Both the position numbers and the translations under genes were made by a program. 35,643 nucleotides of DNA from Chloroflexota bacterium (lineage in GTDB: Bacteria; Chloroflexota; UBA4733): NCBI GenBank assembly GCA_023381895.1, contig JAMCTA010000002.1:1-35643 (forward strand). Direction: 5' to 3'. This document shows positions 7,971 to 14,623 of the stretch, piece after piece (the first letter of the stretch is position 1; every line of letters begins with the position of its first letter). The notes below the pieces were generated by a model that saw only the letters and a program-made list of their open reading frames with translations, did no database searches and was not told the DNA's origin.

Positions 7971-8045
7971 CCGCGCACGTGGGGAGGGTGATCTGCTCCA
8001 GTTCTACGAGCTCCGCTACTGCACCCGCAGACACGGCCCTGGCGG

Positions 8046-8861
8046 CTACACCGGGTAGGTGGAGCGCTTGCGCTGCACGAAGCGGACGAACTCTGTGTAG
8101 CCAGCCTGCTGAGCGAGCAGACGGGCGCGCTCGAAGTGCTGTGCCACTGCACCGGGTTCGTGGGCATCGGCACTGATGAGCAGCGGGATGCCACGCGCGC
8201 GGGCGCGCCGCAGGAGGTCTAGAGACGGATAGGCTTCCTGTACCGGCTTGTTCCAGCCGTTCGTGTTGATCTCGATGGCAACCCCTGCCCCGGCAATCGC
8301 GTCGAGCACACGGTTCTCGTACAAGCGCATGTCTGCGCGTGGGCGGTGGCCAAACTTCTTTGGAAGATCCAGGTGGCCGATGACATCACAGAGTTCGCTC
8401 TCAGCGAGCTGCTCGCTGCGCTGCCAGTAGCCGCGCCACATCGCGTCCCGCCCCGCCGGCGTCAGCGCATCCCAGTGCTCCGCACACTCGTCAATCGGGA
8501 AATCATCAAAGAAGTGGACCGATCCGATGACATAATCCAAAGGAGCAGTGGCGAGGAGATTGGTCACTGCCGCAGCAGTCTCAGGAAAGAAGTCGGCTTC
8601 GACACCGATGCGCAGCGTCACGTCAGCGGTGCTCGCTGCCGCCCGCTGTAGGGAAGCGACATAAGCAGGGAAGCGCTCCGGTGGCATAGACCACGATACA
8701 GTGGCCCCAGCAGGAGCAAGGGTGAGATGGTCCGAGATGCCAACCTCTTCCAGCCCGGCGGCCTGGCCGGACTGGAGGTAAGCCGTGACATCACCCTCGC
8801 CGTCGCTCCATCCGGTGTGATTGTGATACGAGACGCGGATCGAAGTACTGGGGACACTCAC
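8046..8861 (-). CDS. PHP-domain phosphoesterase, histidinol-phosphatase-like
   Basis: A 271-residue metal-dependent phosphoesterase of the PHP superfamily. The signature metal ligands are clear: YHNHTGWSDGEG at the N-terminus (HxH), GISDH near residue 45, GVEADF, GSVHFFDDFP, IGHLDLPKKFG and SADAHEPG near the C-terminus. The pattern resembles HisK-type histidinol phosphatases, but no histidine genes are nearby, so the substrate is unsure. I chose GTG 8861 because it overlaps the stop of a small upstream gene by four bases (GTGA) and has AAGGA eight bases upstream. The open frame continues to 9269 without family similarity. ATG 8888 is a possible alternative with a weaker ribosome site. Confidence 0.87.
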   Translation of the reverse strand: MSVPSTSIRVSYHNHTGWSDGEGDVTAYLQSGQAAGLEEVGISDHLTLAPAGATVSWSMPPERFPAYVASLQRAAASTADVTLRIGVEADFFPETAAAVTNLLATAPLDYVIGSVHFFDDFPIDECAEHWDALTPAGRDAMWRGYWQRSEQLAESELCDVIGHLDLPKKFGHRPRADMRLYENRVLDAIAGAGVAIEINTNGWNKPVQEAYPSLDLLRRARARGIPLLISADAHEPGAVAQHFERARLLAQQAGYTEFVRFVQRKRSTYPV

Positions 8862-9049
8862 AACGGCAATCCTTGTGCACTCTGGCATCCAAGCGAGGCA
8901 GCAACCTCCCCAGCACGGGCGCGCTCGTGGGTGGCAAAGAGCTGCCGGACGCTGCCACTCAAAGGGCGCTCCCCGAAGGACGCATGCACGAGCTCGGTGA
9001 CGTCCGCCTCCTCCAAGACGAGCTGATAGAGTACCGAGGATTCCTGCAC
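8858..9049 (-). CDS. Small unknown protein coupled to the PHP gene
   Basis: A 63-residue open frame starting at GTG 9049, four bases after a strong AAGGGGGGAGC site. It ends in a TGA that overlaps the GTG of the PHP phosphoesterase. That coupling, together with the ribosome site, is the main evidence that it is translated. The protein has an acidic helical front half (VLYQLVLEEADVTELVHASFG), then RPLSGSVRQLFATHERARAGEV and a single late Cys. I do not recognise a family. It has no signal peptide and no membrane segment. It may be a leader frame that only couples translation. Confidence 0.55.
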   Translation of the reverse strand: MQESSVLYQLVLEEADVTELVHASFGERPLSGSVRQLFATHERARAGEVAASLGCQSAQGLPL

Positions 9050-9492
9050 GCCAGCTCCCCCCTTCTCCGATGACGGCGAGCGTCTCATCGTATGCTATAC
9101 GATTGCCAAGACACCGAGGGGCAGGACGAACACCAGCCGTGGCAGCATGCGACGCAGTCTGTGCAATCCGGTATCGCGCCGCATCTTCCACCGCCCACCC
9201 CAGCTCAAACATAGGGTACGATGCCGCGACAGGAGATGCTGCTTTGAGGCGCTCGCCCCCAGTGTTCACCTAGTGGCGCACATCCACCTCTTTTCCGATG
9301 AGGCCGGAGACTTCAACTTTGGCCACGGGCGCGGAGCGTCACGCTAACGGTACCGACTGTTCCATATCGTGGTCCGGCGTTTCGTCAGGTGGTGAGCTGG
9401 GGCTACCGGTCCTCATGGAGCACGAAGAAGGGGACATTCCGACCGGGCTAGGCATCGCCCTGCTCCTGACCATTCCGCCGTACAATACCGCT
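9050..9492. other. Intergenic stretch before the TIGR04255 cassette
   Basis: No gene is supported here. A short dyad, TCGTAT-GCT-ATACGA (9088-9102), lies just upstream of the small minus-strand gene and could be its operator. At the right end is the -10-like TACAAT described separately. The rest shows nothing recognisable. Confidence 0.5.
9481..9486 (+). promoter_or_regulatory. -10 element for a possibly leaderless transcript
   Basis: TACAAT ends six bases before ATG 9493. With the usual spacing, RNA would begin at or next to the ATG, so the message would be leaderless. This fits the absence of any Shine-Dalgarno sequence before that ATG. No good -35 was found at 17 bases. Confidence 0.4.
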
Positions 9493-10248
9493 ATGAGGAG
9501 TAAGAAGAGCTACAGGCATCCGCCGCTCATCGAAGCGCTGTGCGAGTTCCGGTTGTCATCGACCACTGAGTGGGATTTGACGATCCCCGGCCTCCTCTAT
9601 GAGAGGCTACGGAACGAGTTCCCCCGGAAGGGTCAACGGCAACTGCAGCAGGTCGAGATCGCTCCAACGACACAAGGGCTCCAACAGCGGGTCAGGTCTG
9701 AGGAAGGAGCGCTCTTCTCCAGCGAAGACCGGCAGACACTGGTCCAGGTCGCGCCGCACTTGCTGGCTGTCAACCGGTTGGCGCCCTACCCTGGCTGGGA
9801 ACAGTTCCGACCACTAGTCGGTCATGCTCTTGACGCCCTGTGCCAGGTCACTAGTATCGGAACCTTCGAGGCGGTCATTCTGAGGTACATCAATCGCATA
9901 TGGATCCCACTCCTTCCGGGCCAGGAAGTAGACACCGAAGAGTACTTTGAGTTCCGCCCGTTTCTGGGCAAAAAATTACCGCAGACGATGACCAGCTTTA
10001 TGGTTGGGGGCGTGTTCCCGGTCCTCGACGGTGTAGCCTCATGTCAGGTTCTCCTGGCTAGCGAAGCCTCTGAGGTACCGGACAAGAGTGCTTTCCTACT
10101 AATATTGGACTGTTTTCCGAGTCAGTCTCAGCCTGTGGCGGCTGAGCACGCCCTCTCCTGGATCGATCGCGCCCACGATCAAGTCATTGAGCTCTTCGAA
10201 GGATGCATCACGGACCGCTTACGCGCGCTCTTTGAGGAAGATACGTAG
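9493..10248 (+). CDS. TIGR04255-family protein
   Basis: A 251-residue soluble protein whose N-terminus SYRHPPLIEALCEFRL matches the conserved opening (Y-x-x-PPIxEAxxEFR) of the TIGR04255 family, a group of bacterial proteins of unknown function. Further family-like segments are QVAPHLLAVNRLAPYPGWEQFRP and EAVILRYINRIWIPL, and the end has AEHALSWIDRAHDQVIELFEGCITDRLRALF. No catalytic motif, signal peptide or membrane helix is seen. The start is set by that N-terminus; the frame is open to 9298 without similarity. The next gene begins directly after its TAG, so the three genes to 11234 look like one operon. Confidence 0.85.
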   Translation: MRSKKSYRHPPLIEALCEFRLSSTTEWDLTIPGLLYERLRNEFPRKGQRQLQQVEIAPTTQGLQQRVRSEEGALFSSEDRQTLVQVAPHLLAVNRLAPYPGWEQFRPLVGHALDALCQVTSIGTFEAVILRYINRIWIPLLPGQEVDTEEYFEFRPFLGKKLPQTMTSFMVGGVFPVLDGVASCQVLLASEASEVPDKSAFLLILDCFPSQSQPVAAEHALSWIDRAHDQVIELFEGCITDRLRALFEEDT

Positions 10249-10866
10249 GTGTTTGTGCAAACGACCGTCGGGCAAACGTCGGCTACCTTTCCTATCCCGC
10301 AGAGTCTGCAGAGAACGTATGAGCAGTCCTTTCTACAACAGCCTGCTGCAACTGGTCCTCTCACGGTGCCGCCTCACCCTGCTAGCGCTGGACGGTTGCT
10401 GGCAACGTGGCTGTCGCTCAGTAGCTGGCAAGGCACACCCACAGCGATGGAGATAGATAGGGTCACGCTCAGTGTGGATGCAGTGAGACTGGTGGCACCT
10501 GGGTTTGACACGAGTGTTGTGTTCGCAGTGGAGGGTACCTTCCGCCAGTTTGAGCAACTGAGAATCGTGCTCCCCCAACTGGCGGAGGTGAGAGCGTACG
10601 TGACGGATCATCCCGATGTGCTCACAGCGGTGATCCGTGGAGCACAGGCGGCACGTGACCAGTTCGAGGCGGATGTCGACCTCTCCCTCGAGGTCTACCA
10701 CGACCCAGAGGTGGACGATGCCTATCTCACGTTGTACGTCCGCAGCACTGACTATGGTGATGATTTCTTCGAGGCGCTAGAGCGTGTAGACTCGGCGTAT
10801 GAGGCTGATCTGGCAAAGAAAAGCGGCTGGTTCCTCGTGACGACCGATCTGCGGCCACCAAGGTAA
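10249..10866 (+). CDS. Unknown protein linked to the TIGR04255 gene
   Basis: A 205-residue protein starting at a GTG placed immediately after the TAG of the TIGR04255 gene, with GAGGAAG eight bases upstream. The first 75 residues are Pro/Thr/Ser-rich and probably flexible. The C-terminal half is acidic and predicted alpha/beta: YHDPEVDDAYLTLYVRSTDYGDDFFEALERVDSAYE. It has no Cys, no membrane helix and no motif I know. Position alone suggests it works with its neighbours, perhaps as their partner. The HEPN-like gene follows after five bases. Confidence 0.7.
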   Translation: MFVQTTVGQTSATFPIPQSLQRTYEQSFLQQPAATGPLTVPPHPASAGRLLATWLSLSSWQGTPTAMEIDRVTLSVDAVRLVAPGFDTSVVFAVEGTFRQFEQLRIVLPQLAEVRAYVTDHPDVLTAVIRGAQAARDQFEADVDLSLEVYHDPEVDDAYLTLYVRSTDYGDDFFEALERVDSAYEADLAKKSGWFLVTTDLRPPR

Positions 10867-10871
10867 CGCGC

Positions 10872-11234
10872 ATGACGTTCGACTGGCGCAGCTACCTCCA
10901 ACTCGCCCAGTTCCTCCAAGGTCAAGGGGGAGCGAACTGCCCCCAAGAAGCGGCAGAGCGCTCAGCGGTGAGCCGGGCATATTACGCGGCCTACGGTCAC
11001 GCGCGCACGTATGCCTGCCAGCATCTGGCATTCGCTGCGTCCGGACGGCCTGAAGACCATAAGCGCCTGCAACAGCACTTCCAGAACCAAGGTCAGGTAC
11101 GTATCGCCAAGGACCTCTCCAGGCTGCGTCAGTGGCGGAACGACTGCGACTACGAGGATTCCGTTCCTCATCTCGTTCAGTGCGTGAAGCAAAGTGTCAA
11201 TTACGCTGTGCGCGTGATTGACACTTTGAAGTAG
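10872..11234 (+). CDS. HEPN-domain (UPF0332-like) protein
   Basis: A 120-residue all-helical protein. The pattern AERSAVSRAYYAAYGHARTY (about residues 28-47) followed by RLRQWRNDCDY (84-94) is that of small HEPN proteins of the UPF0332 type. HEPN domains are often ribonucleases with an R-x4-6-H motif. Here the matching segment is R89-NDCD-Y94, so the usual catalytic His is replaced by Tyr and cleavage activity is doubtful. UPF0332 HEPN proteins commonly pair with a second protein in toxin-antitoxin-like or defence loci. Here the partners would be the two genes just upstream. The ATG follows AAGG at the end of the previous gene. Confidence 0.75.
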   Translation: MTFDWRSYLQLAQFLQGQGGANCPQEAAERSAVSRAYYAAYGHARTYACQHLAFAASGRPEDHKRLQQHFQNQGQVRIAKDLSRLRQWRNDCDYEDSVPHLVQCVKQSVNYAVRVIDTLK

Positions 11235-11249
11235 AGTGAGGCCGGAGTA

Positions 11250-11660
11250 TTAGGCACCATAAACACACCGACCATCTTTGAAGACACGCAGAGAGCCTGG
11301 AACCAACTCATCCCACTTTTCGTCCGTCAAAGGGCGAGTCGCGATCACAGAACCTCTCTGTTCGGGGTGCTTCTCCTCAGCCAAGTCAACCTCCCAGTCC
11401 TCGTCCCGCAGGGATACTCTAGCGAATGGCACAGCCCGCTGCGTCACGCAGAGGCCCTTATAACCACCTTGGTCTCGATAGCTGTAGAGGTGCTCTCCCT
11501 CTGAGAAGAGAAGATTCATCGTGCCGGATCCATTGAACTTCCGAAGAACCGCCTCAATGCACTGAAAATTGGTAAAGCTAATCCCCTTCTCGGACAATAC
11601 GGCGAGCAACGCACAGAGGAGACGCTCAGAGTCAGTCTTACCCACCGGGTGGAACTTCAA
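11250..11660 (-). pseudogene. C-terminal fragment of a class II glutamine amidotransferase (YafJ-like)
   Basis: The 136 codons carry the C-terminal half of a class II glutamine amidotransferase-like protein: FHPVGKTDSERLLCALL, MNLLFSEGEHLYSYRD, DEDWEVDLAEEKHPEQRGSVIATRPLTDEKW, ending FKDGRCVYGA. Full proteins of this type are about 255 residues with a catalytic Cys at position 2 and a MCRLF-type opening. None of that is present upstream: the frame closes with TAG 16 codons before TTG 11660, and no other frame on that strand resumes the family. It is therefore a decayed remnant. It converges with the HEPN cassette, 15 bases apart, which suggests that the cassette's neighbourhood was formed by insertion or deletion. 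Confidence 0.75.
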
Positions 11661-11946
11661 TATTAAGGAAGACCTCTGGTACAGAGATTGTACGCGCCTC
11701 CTCTACTTCCCACCAGCAGACGCCGGACTGCGGTGCTGCCAGTGCTGCAGAGGCTGAGGGGAAGACTTCCCCCAGCCCTGCTTCTATGCCCCTCATGCAG
11801 AGATGCTAACTCTCTCTGACACACTACCGATACACCAACCCTAACCGGCACCTCGCCTGACAGGCGTGTCCGATCGCCGGGTGGAGTGTGGAGGCAACAC
11901 GAAGAGATCGTCGCTCCACACTGGGCTATAGAGAGCGCACAGGGAA

Positions 11947-11965
11947 AGAAGTTACCGTAACTTCT
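11947..11965. repeat. 19-bp perfect palindrome
   Basis: AGAAGTTAC-C-GTAACTTCT is an exact inverted repeat around one central base. It lies about 300 bases before the XRE regulator. Operator, recombination site or replication element are all possible; no T-run follows, so a terminator is less likely. Confidence 0.6.
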
Positions 11966-12073
11966 CCAGCCCGTGCGCTAGGTCCACGTACGGCTTCCAA
12001 ACGTTCCCAGCCAGCTCACCTAGCCCCGCTCTACTCCCCGGTCCGGCACCGACAGCGACACCATCACTACTGT

Positions 12074-12139
12074 TGCCATCACGACATCGCTCCACAGCAG
12101 CAATGGTGAGGTATTTCTCTTTGGTGCCATCATGACATC
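12074..12139 (+). repeat. Two 15-bp direct repeats TGCCATCAYGACATC
   Basis: TGCCATCACGACATC (12074-12088) and TGCCATCATGACATC (12125-12139) differ by one base and start 51 bases apart. They lie upstream of the XRE regulator and the DnaA-N-like gene. They could be repressor or initiator sites, but only two copies are seen. Confidence 0.5.
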
Positions 12140-12268
12140 AGATCAATGTGGGGGTTCCGGACCTACTGAAGACATGTGCCAGACCGACAACCATACGGAC
12201 TCTCACCCCACGGATATGCCGCTAGCGCTTCGGTAAGATGCCTCCACGTCTAAAGGGGGAAGATCATC

Positions 12269-12655
12269 ATGCTGGCGTATGGAGAGTTGCTCGCCCAGTT
12301 TCGCCGTCGTGCGAACCTGTCCCAACGGGCCCTCGCCAAGGCCGTGGGTGTCGATCCGAGCTACATCAACCGGCTTGAGCACGGAGAGCGCCAGCCCCCG
12401 GCAAGTAACCTCACCCGCGCCTTGACAGCAGCACTCAAGCTCGATCCCACTGAGACCGATATCCTTGTCTTCTCTGGCGGAGGGCTACCGGCTGCGCTGG
12501 AAAAGCTCCACTGGCCGGATCGCACGATCGTGGCGCTCGCCGACGTTCTAGCTGATCCATCGGTTCCTCTGGACGAGATCAATGACCTGCGCCAGATTAT
12601 TGAGCTGCTCCTCCGTCGCTACGTGCGACATCAACCAATAATTGCGGAAAAGTAA
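12269..12655 (+). CDS. XRE-family helix-turn-helix regulator
   Basis: A 128-residue DNA-binding protein. The Cro/C1-type helix-turn-helix covers about residues 5-62: FRRRANLSQRALAKAVGVDPSYINRLEHGERQPPASN is a textbook match. The second half (about 75-120) is helical (IVALADVLADPSVPLDEINDLRQIIELLLRRYV) and likely serves dimerisation. The ATG follows AAGGGGGAAG by seven bases. It precedes, in the same direction, the winged-helix/DnaA-N protein by 234 bases. Such pairs occur on plasmids and integrated elements, where the XRE protein sets the copy number or lysogenic state; here that is inference. Confidence 0.9.
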   Translation: MLAYGELLAQFRRRANLSQRALAKAVGVDPSYINRLEHGERQPPASNLTRALTAALKLDPTETDILVFSGGGLPAALEKLHWPDRTIVALADVLADPSVPLDEINDLRQIIELLLRRYVRHQPIIAEK

Positions 12656-12736
12656 TGATCAGTCCTCGTGTTCAGCTCACCATGCTCAGCAGGCAAAGCC
12701 TCATCGCAATGCGATGCTGGCTATTCCCATACACCA

Positions 12737-12764
12737 CCTATTGTTGCCCATTTGCAACAATAGG
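12737..12764. repeat. 28-bp inverted repeat, 11-6-11 layout
   Basis: CCTATTGTTGC (12737-12747), a six-base spacer CCATTT, then the exact inverse GCAACAATAGG (12754-12764). The layout equals that of tyrosine-recombinase core sites such as dif (11-6-11), but the arms do not match known dif arms and no recombinase gene is in the window. It could equally be a strong hairpin ending the XRE transcript, although no T-run follows, or an operator for the next gene. Confidence 0.65.
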
Positions 12765-12889
12765 CCACCGGGACGCGCGGATCGCTGCAGCGGTCTTTGC
12801 TGCTGTGCAATACCACGGGTTCCCCAAGAGTAATCACCAGGGCGTGCTCGTGCGGTGCGGCGGCACTGGGAGCAGAGACGTAAGCAGCC

Positions 12890-14098
12890 ATGTCTGAGCA
12901 CGATGGCTACCGCCTCAGCGTACGCTTCGGCCAGGAAATTCTCGCGAGGGGACACACCGCGATCCCGAACCTCGTGCTGAGCTACTACACCAAGCTCGGC
13001 ATCAGCGGTCCAGAGCTACTCTTCACCATTCACGTGTGGCAACATTGGTGGTCAGATCGCGATCCCTATCCCTCTCTCCGAACGATTGCGACACGCATGG
13101 GGATCTCCGTACGCCAGGCCAAGCGCTACGTCGAGTCGTTAGAGCATAAGGGCTTCCTGCGCGTCGTCGAACGCTTCTTGCCCAACGGTAGCCAGACGAC
13201 CAATGAATTCGACTATAGCCCGCTCATTCGTGCAGTGGTCGACGCCGCACGTAGCGACGGGGCTCTGCAGCCAGGGAGTCCATCATCTCAGGTCGTGCGG
13301 CGGACACGCACTCGCTTGGACCCCCGTGACACAGATGTCACCGGGGAGGAGGACACCAACGTCACCCTCGTAGTGGACAGCAATGTCACCCCTCCAGTTG
13401 ACATCCATGGCACGGGGTCTCTGACAGTCGTGTCACCCAAACAAGACCAAAAGCATGCAGACGTACTCAATCCAGACGAAAAGAAGAACAGCCCCCAGCT
13501 CTCTTGGCAGCGTGAGCTCGACACTCTGATTACCGACGTCGTGGATGTGGTCGGTTCGAAACCGAGCACGCAGGAGCGTCAAGGGCTTGTCAAGCTGGCT
13601 CAGGAGCTTATCGGGCCGCGTGGCGGGGGTTCCCGCCCTGTGGGAAGGGAAGGTGCACTAGAGCTCGTGGCGGTAGCCATGGCCGAACTCGCCGAGCGTG
13701 GCGTGTCACCGTACGACTGTAGCGCGTTGCGGAAGGTGCTCGGTAAGCTCCAGCAGGATGATGGTGTGGATCAGAGCGCACCGGCGGGGGCTCCCACGCG
13801 GGGGTTCCCACGCAGTGGAAAGGAAGAAAGAAAGGAAGGGAACCTGAGGCTCGTCTGGGAGGGCGTGTTGGGGGAGTTGCAGGGGCAGATGACCGTGAGC
13901 AACTTTTCGCGCTGGCTCGCACGCAGCCGTCTAGTCCACTGCGACGCCGGCATTGCGGAAGTGACCGTACCTGATGTCATCAGTGCAGATCAGCTAGCGG
14001 TCCACTTCGATCCGCTCATCCGGCGGACGCTCGCGGAGCGCTGGGGCACTGCGGTGACCGTCCGCTATCGTGCTGATAGTGGGCTGGCTGAGCACTAG
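12890..14098 (+). CDS. Winged-helix protein with C-terminal DnaA-N-like domain
   Basis: A 402-residue protein of three parts. Residues of about 25-110 form a winged helix of the replication-initiator type (ISGPELLFTIHVWQHWW, then SLRTIATRMGISVRQAKRYVESLEHKGFLRVVER). The middle, about 120-320, is low-complexity with Asp/Thr/Val-rich segments and a Gly/Pro/Lys-rich linker. Residues of about 322-398 (LVWEGVLGELQGQMTVSNFSRWLARSRLV, EVTVPDVISADQLAVHFDPLIRRTLAERWG) match the N-terminal domain of DnaA, which binds replicative helicase. There is no AAA+ domain, so this is not DnaA. I read it as an initiator or helicase-loader-like protein of a mobile or plasmid-derived module, or a regulator with such ancestry. 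The ATG at 12890 has only a weak, distant GGGAG. Confidence 0.8.
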   Translation: MSEHDGYRLSVRFGQEILARGHTAIPNLVLSYYTKLGISGPELLFTIHVWQHWWSDRDPYPSLRTIATRMGISVRQAKRYVESLEHKGFLRVVERFLPNGSQTTNEFDYSPLIRAVVDAARSDGALQPGSPSSQVVRRTRTRLDPRDTDVTGEEDTNVTLVVDSNVTPPVDIHGTGSLTVVSPKQDQKHADVLNPDEKKNSPQLSWQRELDTLITDVVDVVGSKPSTQERQGLVKLAQELIGPRGGGSRPVGREGALELVAVAMAELAERGVSPYDCSALRKVLGKLQQDDGVDQSAPAGAPTRGFPRSGKEERKEGNLRLVWEGVLGELQGQMTVSNFSRWLARSRLVHCDAGIAEVTVPDVISADQLAVHFDPLIRRTLAERWGTAVTVRYRADSGLAEH

Positions 14099-14244
14099 CC
14101 AGCAACTTGTAGAGTCAGCTTCCGGCCCACACAGTATAGTGGAGGCAGACGTGAAGCTGCTATCCCGCTGCTGATGCACGTACACGTGAGCCGGAGGCTG
14201 CGCTGGAGCCACTCCGATAGGAATGGTGAAGCCCTAGCGGCGGA

Positions 14245-14493
14245 TTACTTCGCGAGCTTCCCGATCCGTACTTGCCAGACCTCCGGCCCTTGCTGTACGT
14301 AGAGCCATTCCACTTCACCGGGATGCTCGGCAAGGAATTGATAGTAGAGGGGTTTGGGATCGTGATCGTTGATCAGGAGCAGCGCCTGCCCCCGGGGAAA
14401 GCTCATGAACTGTTGAAAGATACGCACGTGCCGGTCTCGCGGGGCAAGTGCGCGCACATCGAGCGTTGCAATGATCGACTCGTCCGTTGGCAT
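14245..14493 (-). CDS. DUF2249-domain protein
   Basis: An 82-residue cytoplasmic protein made of one DUF2249 domain: ATLDVRALAPRDRHVRIFQQFMSFPRGQALLLINDHDPKPLYYQFLAEHPGEVEWLYVQQGPEVWQVRI. The pattern LDVR-x2-x-PxxRH and NDHDPKPLxYQ is diagnostic. The family is of unknown biochemistry and often lies beside nitric oxide, nitrite or nitrous oxide reductase genes and haem-copper oxidases. I chose ATG 14493; the frame is open far upstream but without similarity and in antisense to the membrane gene. It lies 130 bases after the oxidase-like gene in the same direction and is probably the last gene of that operon. Confidence 0.87.
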   Translation of the reverse strand: MPTDESIIATLDVRALAPRDRHVRIFQQFMSFPRGQALLLINDHDPKPLYYQFLAEHPGEVEWLYVQQGPEVWQVRIGKLAK

Positions 14494-14623
14494 CTGTTGA
14501 AAACTCTCTCTTTTTTCTCTGCGGTACTCCTTAAGATGCACTGCCAGTGCTACACCGGGACAAGGGGACGGCCGGCGATAGCGTGGTGGGGTCTCCGGCT
14601 CGGCACGTGTGACGCACGGAGCT

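Larger units (their letters stand above)
11661..12268. other. Gene-poor stretch with palindrome and repeats
   Basis: About 600 bases with no supported gene. It contains a 19-bp perfect palindrome (11947-11965) and two copies of a 15-bp direct repeat (12074-12139). A TAAGAT (12234-12239) could be a -10 for the XRE gene, but no -35 was found. Confidence 0.55.

Noticed and set aside
8862..9269. N-terminal extension of the PHP frame to 407 residues
   Set aside because: No family similarity before YHNH; the GTGA overlap with a small gene fixes the start at 8861.
11888..12109. 73-residue plus-strand frame before the XRE gene
   Set aside because: Low-complexity, no ribosome site, and it contains the palindrome and one direct repeat.
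12737..12764. dif site
   Set aside because: Spacing fits 11-6-11, but the arms lack the conserved XerC/XerD sequence, so only a neutral repeat is reported.
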